A DNA stretch of 42,726 nt. It comes from Pseudomonadota bacterium. Its GTDB lineage: Bacteria > Pseudomonadota > Gammaproteobacteria > Burkholderiales > Burkholderiaceae_C. Position numbers and translations under genes: made by a program. Below, piece after piece: positions 33,278-41,292 of this stretch (positions are counted from its first letter, which is position 1; each line of letters begins with the position of its first letter). Under the pieces are notes generated by a model. The model saw only the letters and a list, made by a program, of their open reading frames with translations, was not told where the DNA came from and searched no databases. The DNA is taken from NCBI GenBank assembly GCA_029780695.1, contig JAKOYD010000104.1, forward strand, positions 1 to 42,726, in the 5' to 3' direction.

Positions 33278-34762
33278 ATGACGCTGCGCATCTACAACAC
33301 GCTGACGCGTGCGCTGGAAGATTTTTCGCCCCTGGAGCCCGGCCACGTACGCATGTACGTGTGCGGCATCACGGTGTACGACCTGTGCCACATCGGCCAC
33401 GCGCGTTCGGCGGTGGCGTTTGACGTGGCGCAGCGCTGGCTGCGCGAAATCGGGTACGACGTGACCTTCGTGCGCAACATCACCGACATCGAGGACAAGA
33501 TCATCCGCCGCGCGCTGGACAACGGCGAAACCATCCGCCAGCTGACGGACCGCATGATCGCCGAGATGTACCGCGACTTCGACGCGCTGGGCGTGCAGCG
33601 CCCCACGCGCGACCCGCGCGCCACCGACTACGTGCCGCAGATGCTCGACATCGTGCGCAAGCTGCAGGACAAGGGCCTGGCCTATCAGGCCGCCAACGGC
33701 GACGTGAACTACGCGGTTCGCCGGTTTGCCGGCTACGGCAAGCTGTCGGGCAAATCGCTGGACGAATTGCAGGCCGGCGAGCGCGTGGCCGTGAGCGACG
33801 GCAAGCGGGACCCACTGGACTTCGTGTTGTGGAAATCCGCCAAGCCGACCGAGCCCGACGGCGCCAAGTGGGACAGCGCCTATGGCCTGGGCCGCCCGGG
33901 CTGGCACATCGAATGCTCGGCCATGAGCTGCGCGTTGCTGGGCGACACGTTCGACATCCACGGCGGCGGGGCTGACCTGACCTTCCCGCACCACGAAAAC
34001 GAAATCGCCCAGAGCGAGGGCGCCAACGGCGTGCCGCTGGCCACGGTGTGGATGCACAACGGCTTCGTCAACATCGACAACGAGAAGATGTCCAAGAGCC
34101 TGGGCAACTTCTTCACCATCCGCGAAGTGCTGCAGCAGTTCGACGCCGAGACGATCCGCTTCTTCATCGTGCGCAGCCACTACCGCAGCCCGCTGAATTA
34201 CAGCGACGTGCATCTACAGGACGCGCGCGCGGCGCTGAAGCGGCTGTATACGGCGCTGGACGCCGGGTTGAATTGGTGTGGAAGCAATGGAGTGCCGCTG
34301 CCAGATATCAAGTTGTCTGAGGAGTTTGTTGACGCCGGGTCAATTGCAGCTGCCTTTGCTGAAGCGATGAACCAAGACTTTGGTACACCCGAGGCGGTCG
34401 GCGTATTGTTCGACTTGGTGCGCATGATTAACCAAGGGATTGAGCGTCTGAAGCCTGGTGCAGCTACTGATTTGGCGACAGAAACAGAACTTGGCGTTCT
34501 GCGCGATGCACTAGCGCATGACGTGTCTATGCTGAAGGCGCTGGGCGGCGTGCTGGGCCTCCTGCAAGGCGATGCCAAGACCTTCCTGCGCGCCGGCAGC
34601 ACGCTGGACGAAGCGGCCATTCAGGCGCAGATCGACGCCCGCGCGGCGGCCAAGAAGGCCAGGGACTTTGCCGAAGCCGACCGCATCCGCGCCGAACTGC
34701 TGGCAGCGGGCATCGTGCTCAAGGATTCGCCCACGGGCACCACGTGGGAGGCGGCGTCATGA
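33278..34762 (+). CDS. cysS: Cysteinyl-tRNA synthetase
   Basis: A 494-residue class-I synthetase of slightly above usual length. HIGH-type motif is CHIGH (37–41), KMSKS is exact (270–274), and the zinc ligands are C29, C213, H238 and E242. The C-terminal anticodon-binding region ends in a helical domain ([30 protein letters not shown]) with the discriminating tryptophan. It starts at ATG 33278 with no strong ribosome binding site. A stretch at about 34261–34500 (residues ~328–408) has clearly lower GC and different codon use than the rest. Confidence 0.96.
   Translation: MTLRIYNTLTRALEDFSPLEPGHVRMYVCGITVYDLCHIGHARSAVAFDVAQRWLREIGYDVTFVRNITDIEDKIIRRALDNGETIRQLTDRMIAEMYRDFDALGVQRPTRDPRATDYVPQMLDIVRKLQDKGLAYQAANGDVNYAVRRFAGYGKLSGKSLDELQAGERVAVSDGKRDPLDFVLWKSAKPTEPDGAKWDSAYGLGRPGWHIECSAMSCALLGDTFDIHGGGADLTFPHHENEIAQSEGANGVPLATVWMHNGFVNIDNEKMSKSLGNFFTIREVLQQFDAETIRFFIVRSHYRSPLNYSDVHLQDARAALKRLYTALDAGLNWCGSNGVPLPDIKLSEEFVDAGSIAAAFAEAMNQDFGTPEAVGVLFDLVRMINQGIERLKPGAATDLATETELGVLRDALAHDVSMLKALGGVLGLLQGDAKTFLRAGSTLDEAAIQAQIDARAAAKKARDFAEADRIRAELLAAGIVLKDSPTGTTWEAAS
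34261..34500 (+). other. Low-GC segment inside cysS
   Basis: By hand count this 240-bp stretch is about 53% GC, against 68% in the preceding 60 bases and similar values elsewhere in the gene. Codons such as TTG, GCT, GCA and GAA replace the usual CTG, GCC, GAG. The frame is intact. Confidence 0.65.
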
Positions 34763-34778
34763 TGCGGTTCATGAATGA

Positions 34779-34830
34779 TTTTGGCCGCCAGCGCTTGCGG
34801 ATATTGCGATGAGCGCTACAAAAACAAAAG
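34779..34830 (-). repeat. ATAGCT-type dispersed repeat, copy 10, at the alkA start
   Basis: TTTTGGCCGCCAGCGCTTGC, then GATGAGCGCTACAAAAACAA. The second part includes the glycosylase start codon and first residues (MSATKTKA). Confidence 0.65.
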
Positions 34831-35459
34831 CGCCATTGGTGACGACGCCGTCCTACTGGGGAGACGCGTGCGCGCACCTCACCCAGCATGACCGGGTGAT
34901 GAAGCGCCTGATTCCGCGCTTTGGCAGCGCGTGCCTGGAGTCGCGCGGCGATGCCTTCATGACGCTGGCGCGTTCCATCGTCGGGCAGCAGATTTCGGTC
35001 AAGGCCGCGCAGTCGGTGTGGAACAAGTTCGAGGCGTTGCCCAAGCGCATGACGCCCGACCACGTGCTGAAGCTGAAGGTGGACGCCATGCGCGGCGCGG
35101 GCCTGTCGGCGCGCAAGGTCGAATACCTGGTGGACCTGGCGCTGCACTTCGACAGCGGGCGCATCCACGTTGAGCAGTGGCACGACATGGACGATGAGGC
35201 CATCATCGCCGAGCTGGTGGCCATCCGCGGCATCGGCCGCTGGACGGCCGAGATGTTCCTGATGTTCCACCTGCTGCGGCCCGACGTGCTGCCGCTGGAC
35301 GATGCGGGGCTGATCAAGGGCATCAGCGTCAACTACTTCTCGGGCGAGCCGGTCAGCCGCAGCGAGGCACGCGAGGTGGCCGAAGGCTGGGCGCCCTGGC
35401 GCAGCGTGGCCACGTGGTACATGTGGCGGTCCTTGGAGCCCACACCCGTGGCGTATTGA
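34809..35459 (+). CDS. DNA-3-methyladenine glycosylase II (AlkA-like, HhH-GPD)
   Basis: A 216-residue base-excision repair enzyme of the short AlkA type (no N-terminal AlkA_N domain). It shows FMTLARSIVGQQISVKAAQSVWNKF, the helix-hairpin-helix IRGIGRWTAEMFLMF and the catalytic Asp in LPLDDAGLIKG. It removes alkylated purines such as 3-methyladenine. The ATG at 34809 falls inside a dispersed repeat, so the first eight residues are repeat-derived. It lies 46 bp after cysS and 51 bp before accA. Confidence 0.92.
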   Translation: MSATKTKAPLVTTPSYWGDACAHLTQHDRVMKRLIPRFGSACLESRGDAFMTLARSIVGQQISVKAAQSVWNKFEALPKRMTPDHVLKLKVDAMRGAGLSARKVEYLVDLALHFDSGRIHVEQWHDMDDEAIIAELVAIRGIGRWTAEMFLMFHLLRPDVLPLDDAGLIKGISVNYFSGEPVSRSEAREVAEGWAPWRSVATWYMWRSLEPTPVAY

Positions 35460-35510
35460 GCGCGCGCCAGCATCCGGTAACATCGCCGTCGTTTTCGTTT
35501 CAAGGAGCCC

Positions 35511-36485
35511 ATGTTGGCCAAACGGACCTTTCTTGACTTCGAGCAGCCGATTGCGGAGCTGGAGCACAAGATCGAAGAATTGCGCTACGTGCAGAACGAG
35601 AGCGCGGTCGACATCAGCGAAGAGATCGACCAGCTCGACAAGAAGAGCCTGCAGCTCACCAAGGACATCTATTCCGACCTGACGCCGTGGCAGATCACCA
35701 AGATCGCGCGCCACCCGGAACGTCCTTACACGCTGGATTACGTGCGCGACTGCTTCACCGACTTCGTCGAGATGCATGGCGACCGCCACTTTGCCGACGA
35801 CCAGAGCATCGTGGGCGGTCTGGCGCGCTTCAACGGCAACGCCTGCATGGTCATCGGCCACCAGAAGGGCCGCGACACCAAGGAGCGCACCGCGCGCAAC
35901 TTCGGCATGGTGCGGCCCGAGGGCTATCGCAAAGCGCTGCGGCTGATGAAGACGGCCGAGAAGTTCAAGCTGCCGGTGTTCACCTTTGTCGATACGCCGG
36001 GCGCCTTTCCGGGCATCGACGCCGAGGAGCGCGGGCAGTCCGAGGCCATCGGCCGCAACATCTACGAGATGGCGCAGCTCGAGGTGCCGATCATCGCGAC
36101 CATCATCGGCGAGGGCGGCTCCGGCGGCGCGCTGGCGATTGCGGTGGCCGACCAGGTGCTGATGCTGCAGTATTCGATCTATTCGGTGATCAGCCCCGAA
36201 GGCTGCGCGTCGATCCTGTGGAAGACCAGCGACAAGGCGCAGGACGCGGCCGAGGCGCTGGGCGTGACGGCGCACCGGCTGAAGGCACTGGGGCTGGTCG
36301 ACAAGATCGTGAGCGAACCCGTGGGCGGCGCGCACCGCGACCATCGCCAGATGTCGGCCTTTCTGAAGCGCGCGCTGGGCGATGCCTGGCGCCAGGTCAG
36401 CGACCTGAAGGGCAAGGAACTGCTGGACCGCCGCTACGAACGGCTGATGAGCTACGGGCGCTTCAACGACACCAAGGATCGTTGA
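35511..36485 (+). CDS. accA: Acetyl-CoA carboxylase carboxyltransferase subunit alpha
   Basis: A 324-residue subunit that, with AccD, moves the carboxyl group from biotin-carrier protein to acetyl-CoA, the first committed step of fatty-acid synthesis. Family features are the N-terminal [19 protein letters not shown] coiled coil, [47 protein letters not shown] and [19 protein letters not shown] lies 4–5 bases before the ATG at 35511. A strong terminator follows 28 bp after the stop. Confidence 0.97.
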   Translation: MLAKRTFLDFEQPIAELEHKIEELRYVQNESAVDISEEIDQLDKKSLQLTKDIYSDLTPWQITKIARHPERPYTLDYVRDCFTDFVEMHGDRHFADDQSIVGGLARFNGNACMVIGHQKGRDTKERTARNFGMVRPEGYRKALRLMKTAEKFKLPVFTFVDTPGAFPGIDAEERGQSEAIGRNIYEMAQLEVPIIATIIGEGGSGGALAIAVADQVLMLQYSIYSVISPEGCASILWKTSDKAQDAAEALGVTAHRLKALGLVDKIVSEPVGGAHRDHRQMSAFLKRALGDAWRQVSDLKGKELLDRRYERLMSYGRFNDTKDR

Positions 36486-36513
36486 CGGGCCGGCGTTGCC
36501 GCCGCACCCAAAC

Positions 36514-36539
36514 AAAAAGGGGCCGCGCGGCCCCTTTTT
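36514..36539. terminator. Bidirectional rho-independent terminator between accA and ykvA-like gene
   Basis: A perfect palindrome AAAAAGGGGCCGC–GCGGCCCCTTTTT, with T-run on both strands. It lies between two convergent genes and should stop both transcripts. Confidence 0.92.
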
Positions 36540-36561
36540 GCTGTGCGCCGGTCGGCGCGGG

Positions 36562-36855
36562 TCAGGGGCGAATCGGCCGCACGCGCGCTTCGACCTTGCT
36601 GCGCAGCGCGCTCATCAGGTCGGGCGGCAGAAACTTGAAAGCCACTTGCAGCAGCAGGTAAGCGATCAGGCCGTCGTCCAGCCAGCCCAGCACCGGGATG
36701 AAGTCGGACACCAGGTCAATCGGGCTGACCACGTAGGCAACGGCCAACAGCGTGGCAATCTTGGCCGCAGCGGGCGCGCGCGGATCGCGCAGCAGGCTCC
36801 ATGCCAGCAGCAGCTCCTTGCGGAACATCGTGAAAAGCCGGCCCAGTTTCCACAT
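36562..36855 (-). CDS. YkvA family (DUF1232) membrane protein
   Basis: A 97-residue protein with the DUF1232 core AAKIATLLAVAYVVSPIDLVSDFIPVLGWLDDGLIAYLLLQ, where SPIDLxxDFIPxxGxLDD is the family signature; one to two hydrophobic segments are visible. Function of the family is unknown. The ATG at 36855 (MWKLGRLF) has a perfect GGAGGT 6 bases upstream, which decides the start over a Met nine codons earlier. It is transcribed alone, opposite to accA and tilS. Confidence 0.9.
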   Translation of the reverse strand: MWKLGRLFTMFRKELLLAWSLLRDPRAPAAAKIATLLAVAYVVSPIDLVSDFIPVLGWLDDGLIAYLLLQVAFKFLPPDLMSALRSKVEARVRPIRP

Positions 36856-36996
36856 GGTGTTACCTCCATCGAGATCCATCACAGAATACAGCGCTCGCCA
36901 CGCGACCGCATGCGCCTAAGAACGTGGGGCCGCGCCGCCGGATGACAAGGGGGCGCAGAAAATCTCGCCAGATCGGCCGATTACCATGCGTGACGC

Positions 36997-38025
36997 ATGT
37001 CCGATCATCCTTTTGCGCCTGCCGACGACACCCCCGCCTTGCTGGACGCGGCGATGGACGCCTTCGCCGCCGAATCGCCCGCCTTGCCGCTGGCGGTGGC
37101 ATTCAGCGGCGGCGCGGATTCGACCGCGTTGCTGCTGGCTTGCGCCGCGCGCTGGCCGGGGCAGGTCCACGCCTGGCACGTGCACCACGGGCTGCAGGCG
37201 GCGGCCGACGATTTTGAGCGCCATTGCGTGGCGCTGTGCGCGCGGCTGGGCGTGCCGCTGCAGGTGCGCCGCGTGGACGCGCGCCCGCTGGCCGGCCAGA
37301 GCCCGGAAGATGCGGCGCGGCGCCACCGCTATGCGGCTTTTGACGGCCTTGCACTTGCCAGTACTGCGGATGATGCTATTAAAACAGTAGTTACCGCCCA
37401 GCATGCGGACGACCAGGTCGAAACCATCCTGCTGGCCTTGTCGCGCGGCGCCGGGCTGCCGGGACTGGCGGCAATGCCCGCGCGCTGGCAGCGCGGCAAG
37501 ACGGCTTACGCGCGGCCGCTGCTCGCCGTGCCCGGTGGCGCCATCCGGGCCTGGCTGCGCCTGCGCGGCCAGGCGTGGGTGGAAGACCCGACGAACGATG
37601 AGTGGCGGCATCCGCGCAATCGCATCCGGGCCGGGCTGCTGCCGGCGCTGCAGCAGGCGTTTCCGGCGTATCGCGCCACCTTTGCGCGCAGCGCGGCGCA
37701 TGCGGCCGAGGCCCAGCGGATCCTGAGCGAAGTCGCGGCGCAGGACCTGGCCGCCGCGGGTTGCCCACCGCGGCTGGCGGCGCTGCAGGCGCTTTCGGCG
37801 CCGCGCCGCGCCAACGTGTTGCGCCATTGGTTGGCGGCCGTCCATGGGCAGACAGCCAGCACAGCCCAACTGGCCGAACTGCAATCCCAAGTCATGGCAG
37901 CCCGCACGCGCGGCCACCGCATCCAGCTCAAGGTGGGCAGCGGCCACGTGCTGCGGCAGGGCGATTCGCTGCATTGGCAGGCGGGCAATCCGCCGGTCCC
38001 CGGTCCGGCCGCACCCACAGGCTAA
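36997..38025 (+). CDS. tilS: tRNA(Ile)-lysidine synthetase
   Basis: A 342-residue N-type ATP pyrophosphatase that changes the wobble C of the CAU-anticodon tRNA-Ile to lysidine. The PP-loop SGGADST is at 37–43; HVHHGLQ, AQHADDQVETILLALSRGAGLPGLAAMP and DPTNDEWRHPRNRIR are the other conserved blocks. It lacks the full C-terminal domains of the long forms. Residues ~119–133 (LALASTADDAIKTVVTA), just before the AQHADDQ block, are encoded by a sequence resembling an ATAGCT-type repeat, suggesting an internal insertion or replacement. lysC follows after 78 bp. Confidence 0.93.
   Translation: MSDHPFAPADDTPALLDAAMDAFAAESPALPLAVAFSGGADSTALLLACAARWPGQVHAWHVHHGLQAAADDFERHCVALCARLGVPLQVRRVDARPLAGQSPEDAARRHRYAAFDGLALASTADDAIKTVVTAQHADDQVETILLALSRGAGLPGLAAMPARWQRGKTAYARPLLAVPGGAIRAWLRLRGQAWVEDPTNDEWRHPRNRIRAGLLPALQQAFPAYRATFARSAAHAAEAQRILSEVAAQDLAAAGCPPRLAALQALSAPRRANVLRHWLAAVHGQTASTAQLAELQSQVMAARTRGHRIQLKVGSGHVLRQGDSLHWQAGNPPVPGPAAPTG
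37351..37396 (-). repeat. ATAGCT-type dispersed repeat, copy 11 (diverged), inside tilS
   Basis: In reverse orientation it reads GGTAACTACTGTTTTAATAG then CATCATCCGCAG and GGCAAGTGC, parallel to AGCTACT…TTTAATAGC…GCAAGCGC in other copies. It is A/T-richer than the surrounding gene. Confidence 0.5.
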
Positions 38026-38103
38026 AATGCAAAGTTTGCCGGCTGCGCGCGTCCCATGGCGTGTAAAGGCCGCGCGCTTCGTTTTTTGCAACTTCGGAAT
38101 GCC

Positions 38104-39375
38104 ATGGCATTGATCGTTCACAAATACGGCGGCACGTCGATGGGCTCGACCGAGCGCATCGCGCAAGTCGCCAAGCGCGTGGCCAAATGGGCGCGCGCCG
38201 GCCACAAGATGGTGGTGGTGCCCAGCGCGATGAGCGGCGAGACCAACCGCCTGCTGGGGCTGGCCAAGGAGCTGGCGCCCGGCAAGCCGACCGCCGACTA
38301 TCTGCGCGAGCAGGACATGCTGGCCGCCACGGGCGAGCAGGCGTCGTCCGCGTTGCTGGCCATTGCACTGCAGGCCGAGGGCCAGCCCGCCGTCAGCTAC
38401 GCCGGCTGGCAGGTGCCCATCCGCACCAGCAACGCCTACACCAAGGCGCGCATCGACAGCATCGACGACAAGAAGGTGCGCGCCGATCTGGACGCGGGCA
38501 AGGTGGTGATCATCACCGGCTTTCAGGGCGTGGACGAAGGCGGCAACATCACCACGCTGGGCCGCGGTGGCTCCGACACCTCGGCCGTGGCCGTGGCGGC
38601 GGCGCTCAAGGCCGACGAGGCGCTGATCTTCACCGACGTCGATGGGGTGTACACCACCGACCCGCGCATCGTGCCCGAGGCGCGCCGCCTGTCCACCATC
38701 AGCTTCGAGGAAATGCTGGAGATGGCCAGCCTGGGCAGCAAGGTGCTGCAGATCCGCTCGGTCGAATTCGCCGGCAAGTACAAGGTGCCCATGCGCGTGC
38801 TGTCCAGCTTCACGCCGTGGGACATCGACCTGACCGAAGAAGCCAAATCCGGCACCCTGATCACTTTCGAGGAAGACGAACAAATGGAACAAGCCGTCGT
38901 TTCCGGCATTGCCTTCAACCGCGACGAAGCCAAGATCTCCGTGCTGGGCGTGCCCGACAAGCCTGGCATCGCCTACCAGATCCTCGGCGCCGTGGCCGAC
39001 GCGAATGTCGAGGTCGATGTCATCATCCAGAACATCAGCCAGGGCGGCAAGACGGACTTCTCCTTCACCGTCAACCACAACGACTTCGCCAAGACGCTGG
39101 ATCTGCTGCGCGACAAGGTCGTGCCCGCGCTGGGCGCCGCCGAAGTCGTGGGTGACCCGCGCATCTGCAAGGTCAGCATCGTCGGCATCGGCATGCGCAG
39201 CCACGTGGGCGTGGCCGCCAAGATGTTCCGCGTGCTGAGCGAGGAAGGCATCAACATCCAGATGATCTCCACCAGCGAGATCAAGTCCTCCGTCGTCATC
39301 GACGAGAAATACATGGAGCTGGCGGTCAAGGCGCTGCGGCGCGCTTTTGACCTCGACCGGCCCGCAGCGGCCTGA
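38104..39375 (+). CDS. lysC: Aspartate kinase
   Basis: A 423-residue aspartokinase, first step from aspartate to lysine, threonine and methionine. The kinase domain starts MALIVHKYGGTSMGS, with RTSNAYTKARI, ITGFQG, TTLGRGGSDTSAVA and IFTDVDGVYTTDPR. Two ACT regulatory domains follow (~265–340 and ~345–415; ISVLGVPDKPGIAYQIL and VSIVGIGMRSHVGVAAKMF), as in feedback-inhibited alpha subunits. The internal Met region EDEQMEQAVVSG may serve as beta-subunit start, as known in some aspartokinases; not shown here. tRNA-Ser follows 28 bp downstream. Confidence 0.97.
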   Translation: MALIVHKYGGTSMGSTERIAQVAKRVAKWARAGHKMVVVPSAMSGETNRLLGLAKELAPGKPTADYLREQDMLAATGEQASSALLAIALQAEGQPAVSYAGWQVPIRTSNAYTKARIDSIDDKKVRADLDAGKVVIITGFQGVDEGGNITTLGRGGSDTSAVAVAAALKADEALIFTDVDGVYTTDPRIVPEARRLSTISFEEMLEMASLGSKVLQIRSVEFAGKYKVPMRVLSSFTPWDIDLTEEAKSGTLITFEEDEQMEQAVVSGIAFNRDEAKISVLGVPDKPGIAYQILGAVADANVEVDVIIQNISQGGKTDFSFTVNHNDFAKTLDLLRDKVVPALGAAEVVGDPRICKVSIVGIGMRSHVGVAAKMFRVLSEEGINIQMISTSEIKSSVVIDEKYMELAVKALRRAFDLDRPAAA

Positions 39376-39383
39376 CAGCCCGC

Positions 39384-39389
39384 TATAAT
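39384..39389 (+). promoter_or_regulatory. -10 element of the tRNA-Ser promoter
   Basis: An exact TATAAT lies 14 bases before the tRNA 5' end. No good -35 is found at 16–18 bp spacing, so the promoter may be extended or GC-adapted. Confidence 0.55.
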
Positions 39390-39403
39390 CTCTTTTCTTT
39401 GCT

Positions 39404-39496
39404 GGAAACGTGACCGAGTGGCCGAAGGTGCTCCCCTGCTAAGGGAGTATGGGGTGTAGAGCCTCATCGAGGGTTCGAATCCCTCCGTTTCCGCCA
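39404..39496 (+). tRNA. tRNA-Ser (anticodon GCU)
   Basis: Acceptor stem GGAAACG/CGTTTCC pairs fully, followed by G and an encoded CCA. The anticodon loop CTGCTAA, in stem CTCCC/GGGAG, gives GCT at 39438–39440. A long variable arm (TATGGGGTGTAGAGCCTCATC) and GGTTCGAATCC T-loop are the class-II serine pattern. It reads AGC/AGU. Its 3' part is a classic integration site; a phage-like element begins just beyond it. Confidence 0.96.
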
Positions 39497-39500
39497 AGAT

Positions 39501-39536
39501 AAGCCCTAAGTGATTGATTTACTTAGGGTTTTTTCT
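39501..39536 (+). terminator. Terminator of tRNA-Ser
   Basis: CCCTAAGT (39504–39511) and ACTTAGGG (39521–39528) pair perfectly around a 9-base loop, followed by a run of T. It lies 7 bp after the encoded CCA. Confidence 0.9.
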
Positions 39537-39820
39537 TTTCTGGCCGATCATCCCCCGCAGTGTCCCCCGCAGCAGATTGCGATTCATGCGGTCAAGAACG
39601 AACAGCACCGTCGTTTTTCGCGCCGACACTTTCCAGCGTTGCGCCGGGGCAAACCTTCAAAAGCGACATAACCTACTTGCACAGCGGCGTTGCCGTGGTC
39701 GCCAGTGCAGGACACTTCCGCCATCGGCGGGAGTTGGACGCTCCCCACGGATTAGGGGTGGCTCCAGGCTCGGTAGGTGGACGAAAAATTCCGTTCACGT
39801 AGGACGCGCCCCACGGCAGG
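39537..39820. other. Non-coding or degenerate stretch at element end
   Basis: About 280 bp of lower GC with no gene I can support. CCCCCGCAGTGTCCCCCGCA is a short tandem repeat near 39550. A plus-strand open frame at 39560–39802 has a segment (SDITYL) faintly like a transposase, but nothing else fits. It may hold the att-proximal end or a relic. Confidence 0.4.
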
Positions 39821-39824
39821 CAAG

Positions 39825-39847
39825 AAAAACCCGCACAGGGCGGGCTT
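39825..39847 (-). terminator. Terminator of the phage-like gene run
   Basis: On the minus strand, CCCGC and GCGGG pair around a short loop and are followed by TTTTT. It lies 18–40 bp after the last gene of the run and faces the tRNA terminator. Confidence 0.75.
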
Positions 39848-39864
39848 CGGTCGGTGCATGTAGA

Positions 39865-40083
39865 TCAGCCCGGCGGGTGCATGAATGGCAGCAGGGCCTT
39901 GGCAGCAGAGACACGCATGCGCATCGGCGCATCGTTGCGGTTGACCAGCGCCAAAAGCCATTTTGCAGGGCAGTCTGTAATGGGCAGGCCATGTATCAGG
40001 CGCGGCTTGTTGCGGCTGCCTAGCGGCCTTCCAGCGCCTTTCCTGCGGCCTCCCCAGCCGGTCGAACTTGATTGTTTTTCCAT
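39865..40083 (-). CDS. Small basic phage-type protein
   Basis: A 72-residue protein of unknown function. The N-terminal part GWGGRRKGAGRPLGSRNKPR is a Gly/Arg/Lys-rich segment with an AT-hook-like GRPxGS core, common at the start of phage-encoded small proteins and some small terminases. The second half (DCPAKWLLALVNRNDAPMRMRVSAAKALLPFMH) is predicted helical. It is the last gene before the terminator, 72 bp after the coiled-coil gene. It may bind DNA and assist packaging; inference only. Confidence 0.65.
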   Translation of the reverse strand: MEKQSSSTGWGGRRKGAGRPLGSRNKPRLIHGLPITDCPAKWLLALVNRNDAPMRMRVSAAKALLPFMHPPG

Positions 40084-40155
40084 GCCCGATTTTTTCTGCG
40101 AATGGGAAGCAGTGGGGATTCGAGTACGTCAGCCTTCTGAAGTTTGCCCCCGCCC

Positions 40156-40311
40156 CTACTCGTCGAACCTCATGTTCACGGCTTCGATGCGGGCTTGCAG
40201 GTCGCTAATGTCTGCGATGGCATCAAGCATCAATTCTTTTAGCTTCGCGTTTTCCTGCACCAGCCTTGCCAGCGCCTGCATGGTGTTTCGATAGCGTTCG
40301 TCGGCTGTCAT
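40156..40311 (-). CDS. 51-residue coiled-coil protein coupled to terminase gene
   Basis: A short gene: MTADERYRNTMQALARLVQE, then NAKLKELMLDAIADISDLQ and ARIEAVNMRFDE. The regular spacing of Leu, Ile, Val and Met suggests a continuous amphipathic helix or coiled coil. Its ATG overlaps the terminase stop (ATGA at 40308–40311), strong evidence that it is translated by coupling. No homolog is recognised. Size and position are compatible with a helper of the small terminase or a redirector of packaging. Confidence 0.65.
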   Translation of the reverse strand: MTADERYRNTMQALARLVQENAKLKELMLDAIADISDLQARIEAVNMRFDE

Positions 40312-40724
40312 GAGAAAAAGTGCTCTAGTGCTGGGTCACAGTCCCACGGCCTGCGACCGGCAGACATAACTTTTTTCAGAGAAGCGCTTTCCGGGCGTGT
40401 CCGGCTGCTCTGGCACAGTCGCAGCTTTGAGCTAAGCGCAGCCATTGAACCAGCCAGCTTGACGCTCAGGTCAATGGCGGGGTTTACCTTACCGTCGATT
40501 AAAAGCCCGTCACGCTGCACCAGCGCATCAGCACCGGCCTTGTGGTGCGATGCCAGGCAAAAGGCGCGCAACAGGGGCAGGTCGCCAGGTGTGAAATAGC
40601 TGCTGGGTAGTGAACCGCATATCTCAGCCCATAGCGCTTGACTCGGTAGGGGCAGGTCACGCGGTGCAGGTGGCCCCATGTTTTTCAGCGGTGCGACTGT
40701 CGGCAGTGCAGATTTTCGGGTCAT
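40308..40724 (-). CDS. Phage terminase small subunit, P27 family-like
   Basis: A 138-residue protein. After a Pro-rich start (PLPSQALWAEICGSLPSSYFTPGDLPLLRAFCLASHHKAGADALV) comes GLLIDGKVNPAIDLSVKLAGSMAALSSKLRLCQSSRTRPESASLKK, matching the P27-type small terminase pattern in order and length. Such proteins recognise phage DNA and start packaging with the large ATPase/nuclease subunit. Here no large subunit follows; a 51-residue gene and a 72-residue gene end the run. AAGGAAC lies 5 bases before the ATG at 40724. Assignment is by pattern memory, without alignment. Confidence 0.68.
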   Translation of the reverse strand: MTRKSALPTVAPLKNMGPPAPRDLPLPSQALWAEICGSLPSSYFTPGDLPLLRAFCLASHHKAGADALVQRDGLLIDGKVNPAIDLSVKLAGSMAALSSKLRLCQSSRTRPESASLKKVMSAGRRPWDCDPALEHFFS

Positions 40725-40816
40725 GTTGTTCCTTTGAAAAATACAGGTTTGTGTGCGTAGCTTGGACAGGCCGGTTTCCCGGTCGAACCCGTCAGAGATT
40801 CAATGCCCCCCTCCCC

Positions 40817-41272
40817 TCAGAGCAGTGAAGCCTGGGCGGCGGGTGCACTGGTGCACTCGGGAGGCGCGGTGTTCGGGTGGGGCCATTCACCATAGCTTTC
40901 GGGTAAGCCTTCCTCGAAGTCTGCGCACCATTCGCCTGCCAGGTCTTGCAGCGCCTGAAGCTGGGTTGTCTCATAGCTCAGGTCTGCATGGGCGTGGTCG
41001 CTGTGCTGCGCCATCCAATCAGCAAGGGCCTCGATACGCTCATGCAGGGCCTTCATGCGGCGCTGCAAGGTGGCGATGGCCTTTGCTGCCTGCGGGTCGC
41101 TGGCGATGATTCCGAATTGTTCGCAGACTGCGCGAAGCTGGAACGGATGCACCAGCACGGTGTTCGGCTCGTTGTAGCCGTCCTCTTGCTGGGTCAGCAT
41201 GATGGCCTTGCCGTGTTCGTCGTTCACTTCTTCAGCGGTCAGGTGGTGGTGGGTCAGTTTGTTGGTGGTCAT
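40817..41272 (-). CDS. Unknown phage-element protein with central helical region
   Basis: A 151-residue protein I do not recognise. Residues ~1–60 (LTAEEVNDEHGKAIMLTQQEDGYNEPNTVLVHPFQLRAVCEQFG) look like a small alpha/beta domain; residues ~65–120 (KAIATLQRRMKALHERIEALADWMAQHSDHAHADLSYETTQLQALQDLAGEW) look like a helical or coiled-coil region; the acidic tail is variable. The ATG at 41272 has AAGGA about 10 bases upstream. It lies between the replication-like gene and the small terminase in the same direction. Confidence 0.7.
   Translation of the reverse strand: MTTNKLTHHHLTAEEVNDEHGKAIMLTQQEDGYNEPNTVLVHPFQLRAVCEQFGIIASDPQAAKAIATLQRRMKALHERIEALADWMAQHSDHAHADLSYETTQLQALQDLAGEWCADFEEGLPESYGEWPHPNTAPPECTSAPAAQASLL
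40842..40858. repeat. GTGCAC motif, copy 1
   Basis: GGTGCACTGGTGCACTC has two self-complementary GTGCAC boxes 8 bp apart. A near copy is at 41304–41319. Confidence 0.5.
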
Positions 41273-41292
41273 GGTGGTGGTGTCCTTGTTGT

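Noticed and set aside
39560..39802. Plus-strand 80-codon frame with SDITYL, as a transposase relic
   Set aside because: Only a few residues fit; no DDE residues or inverted repeats are visible.
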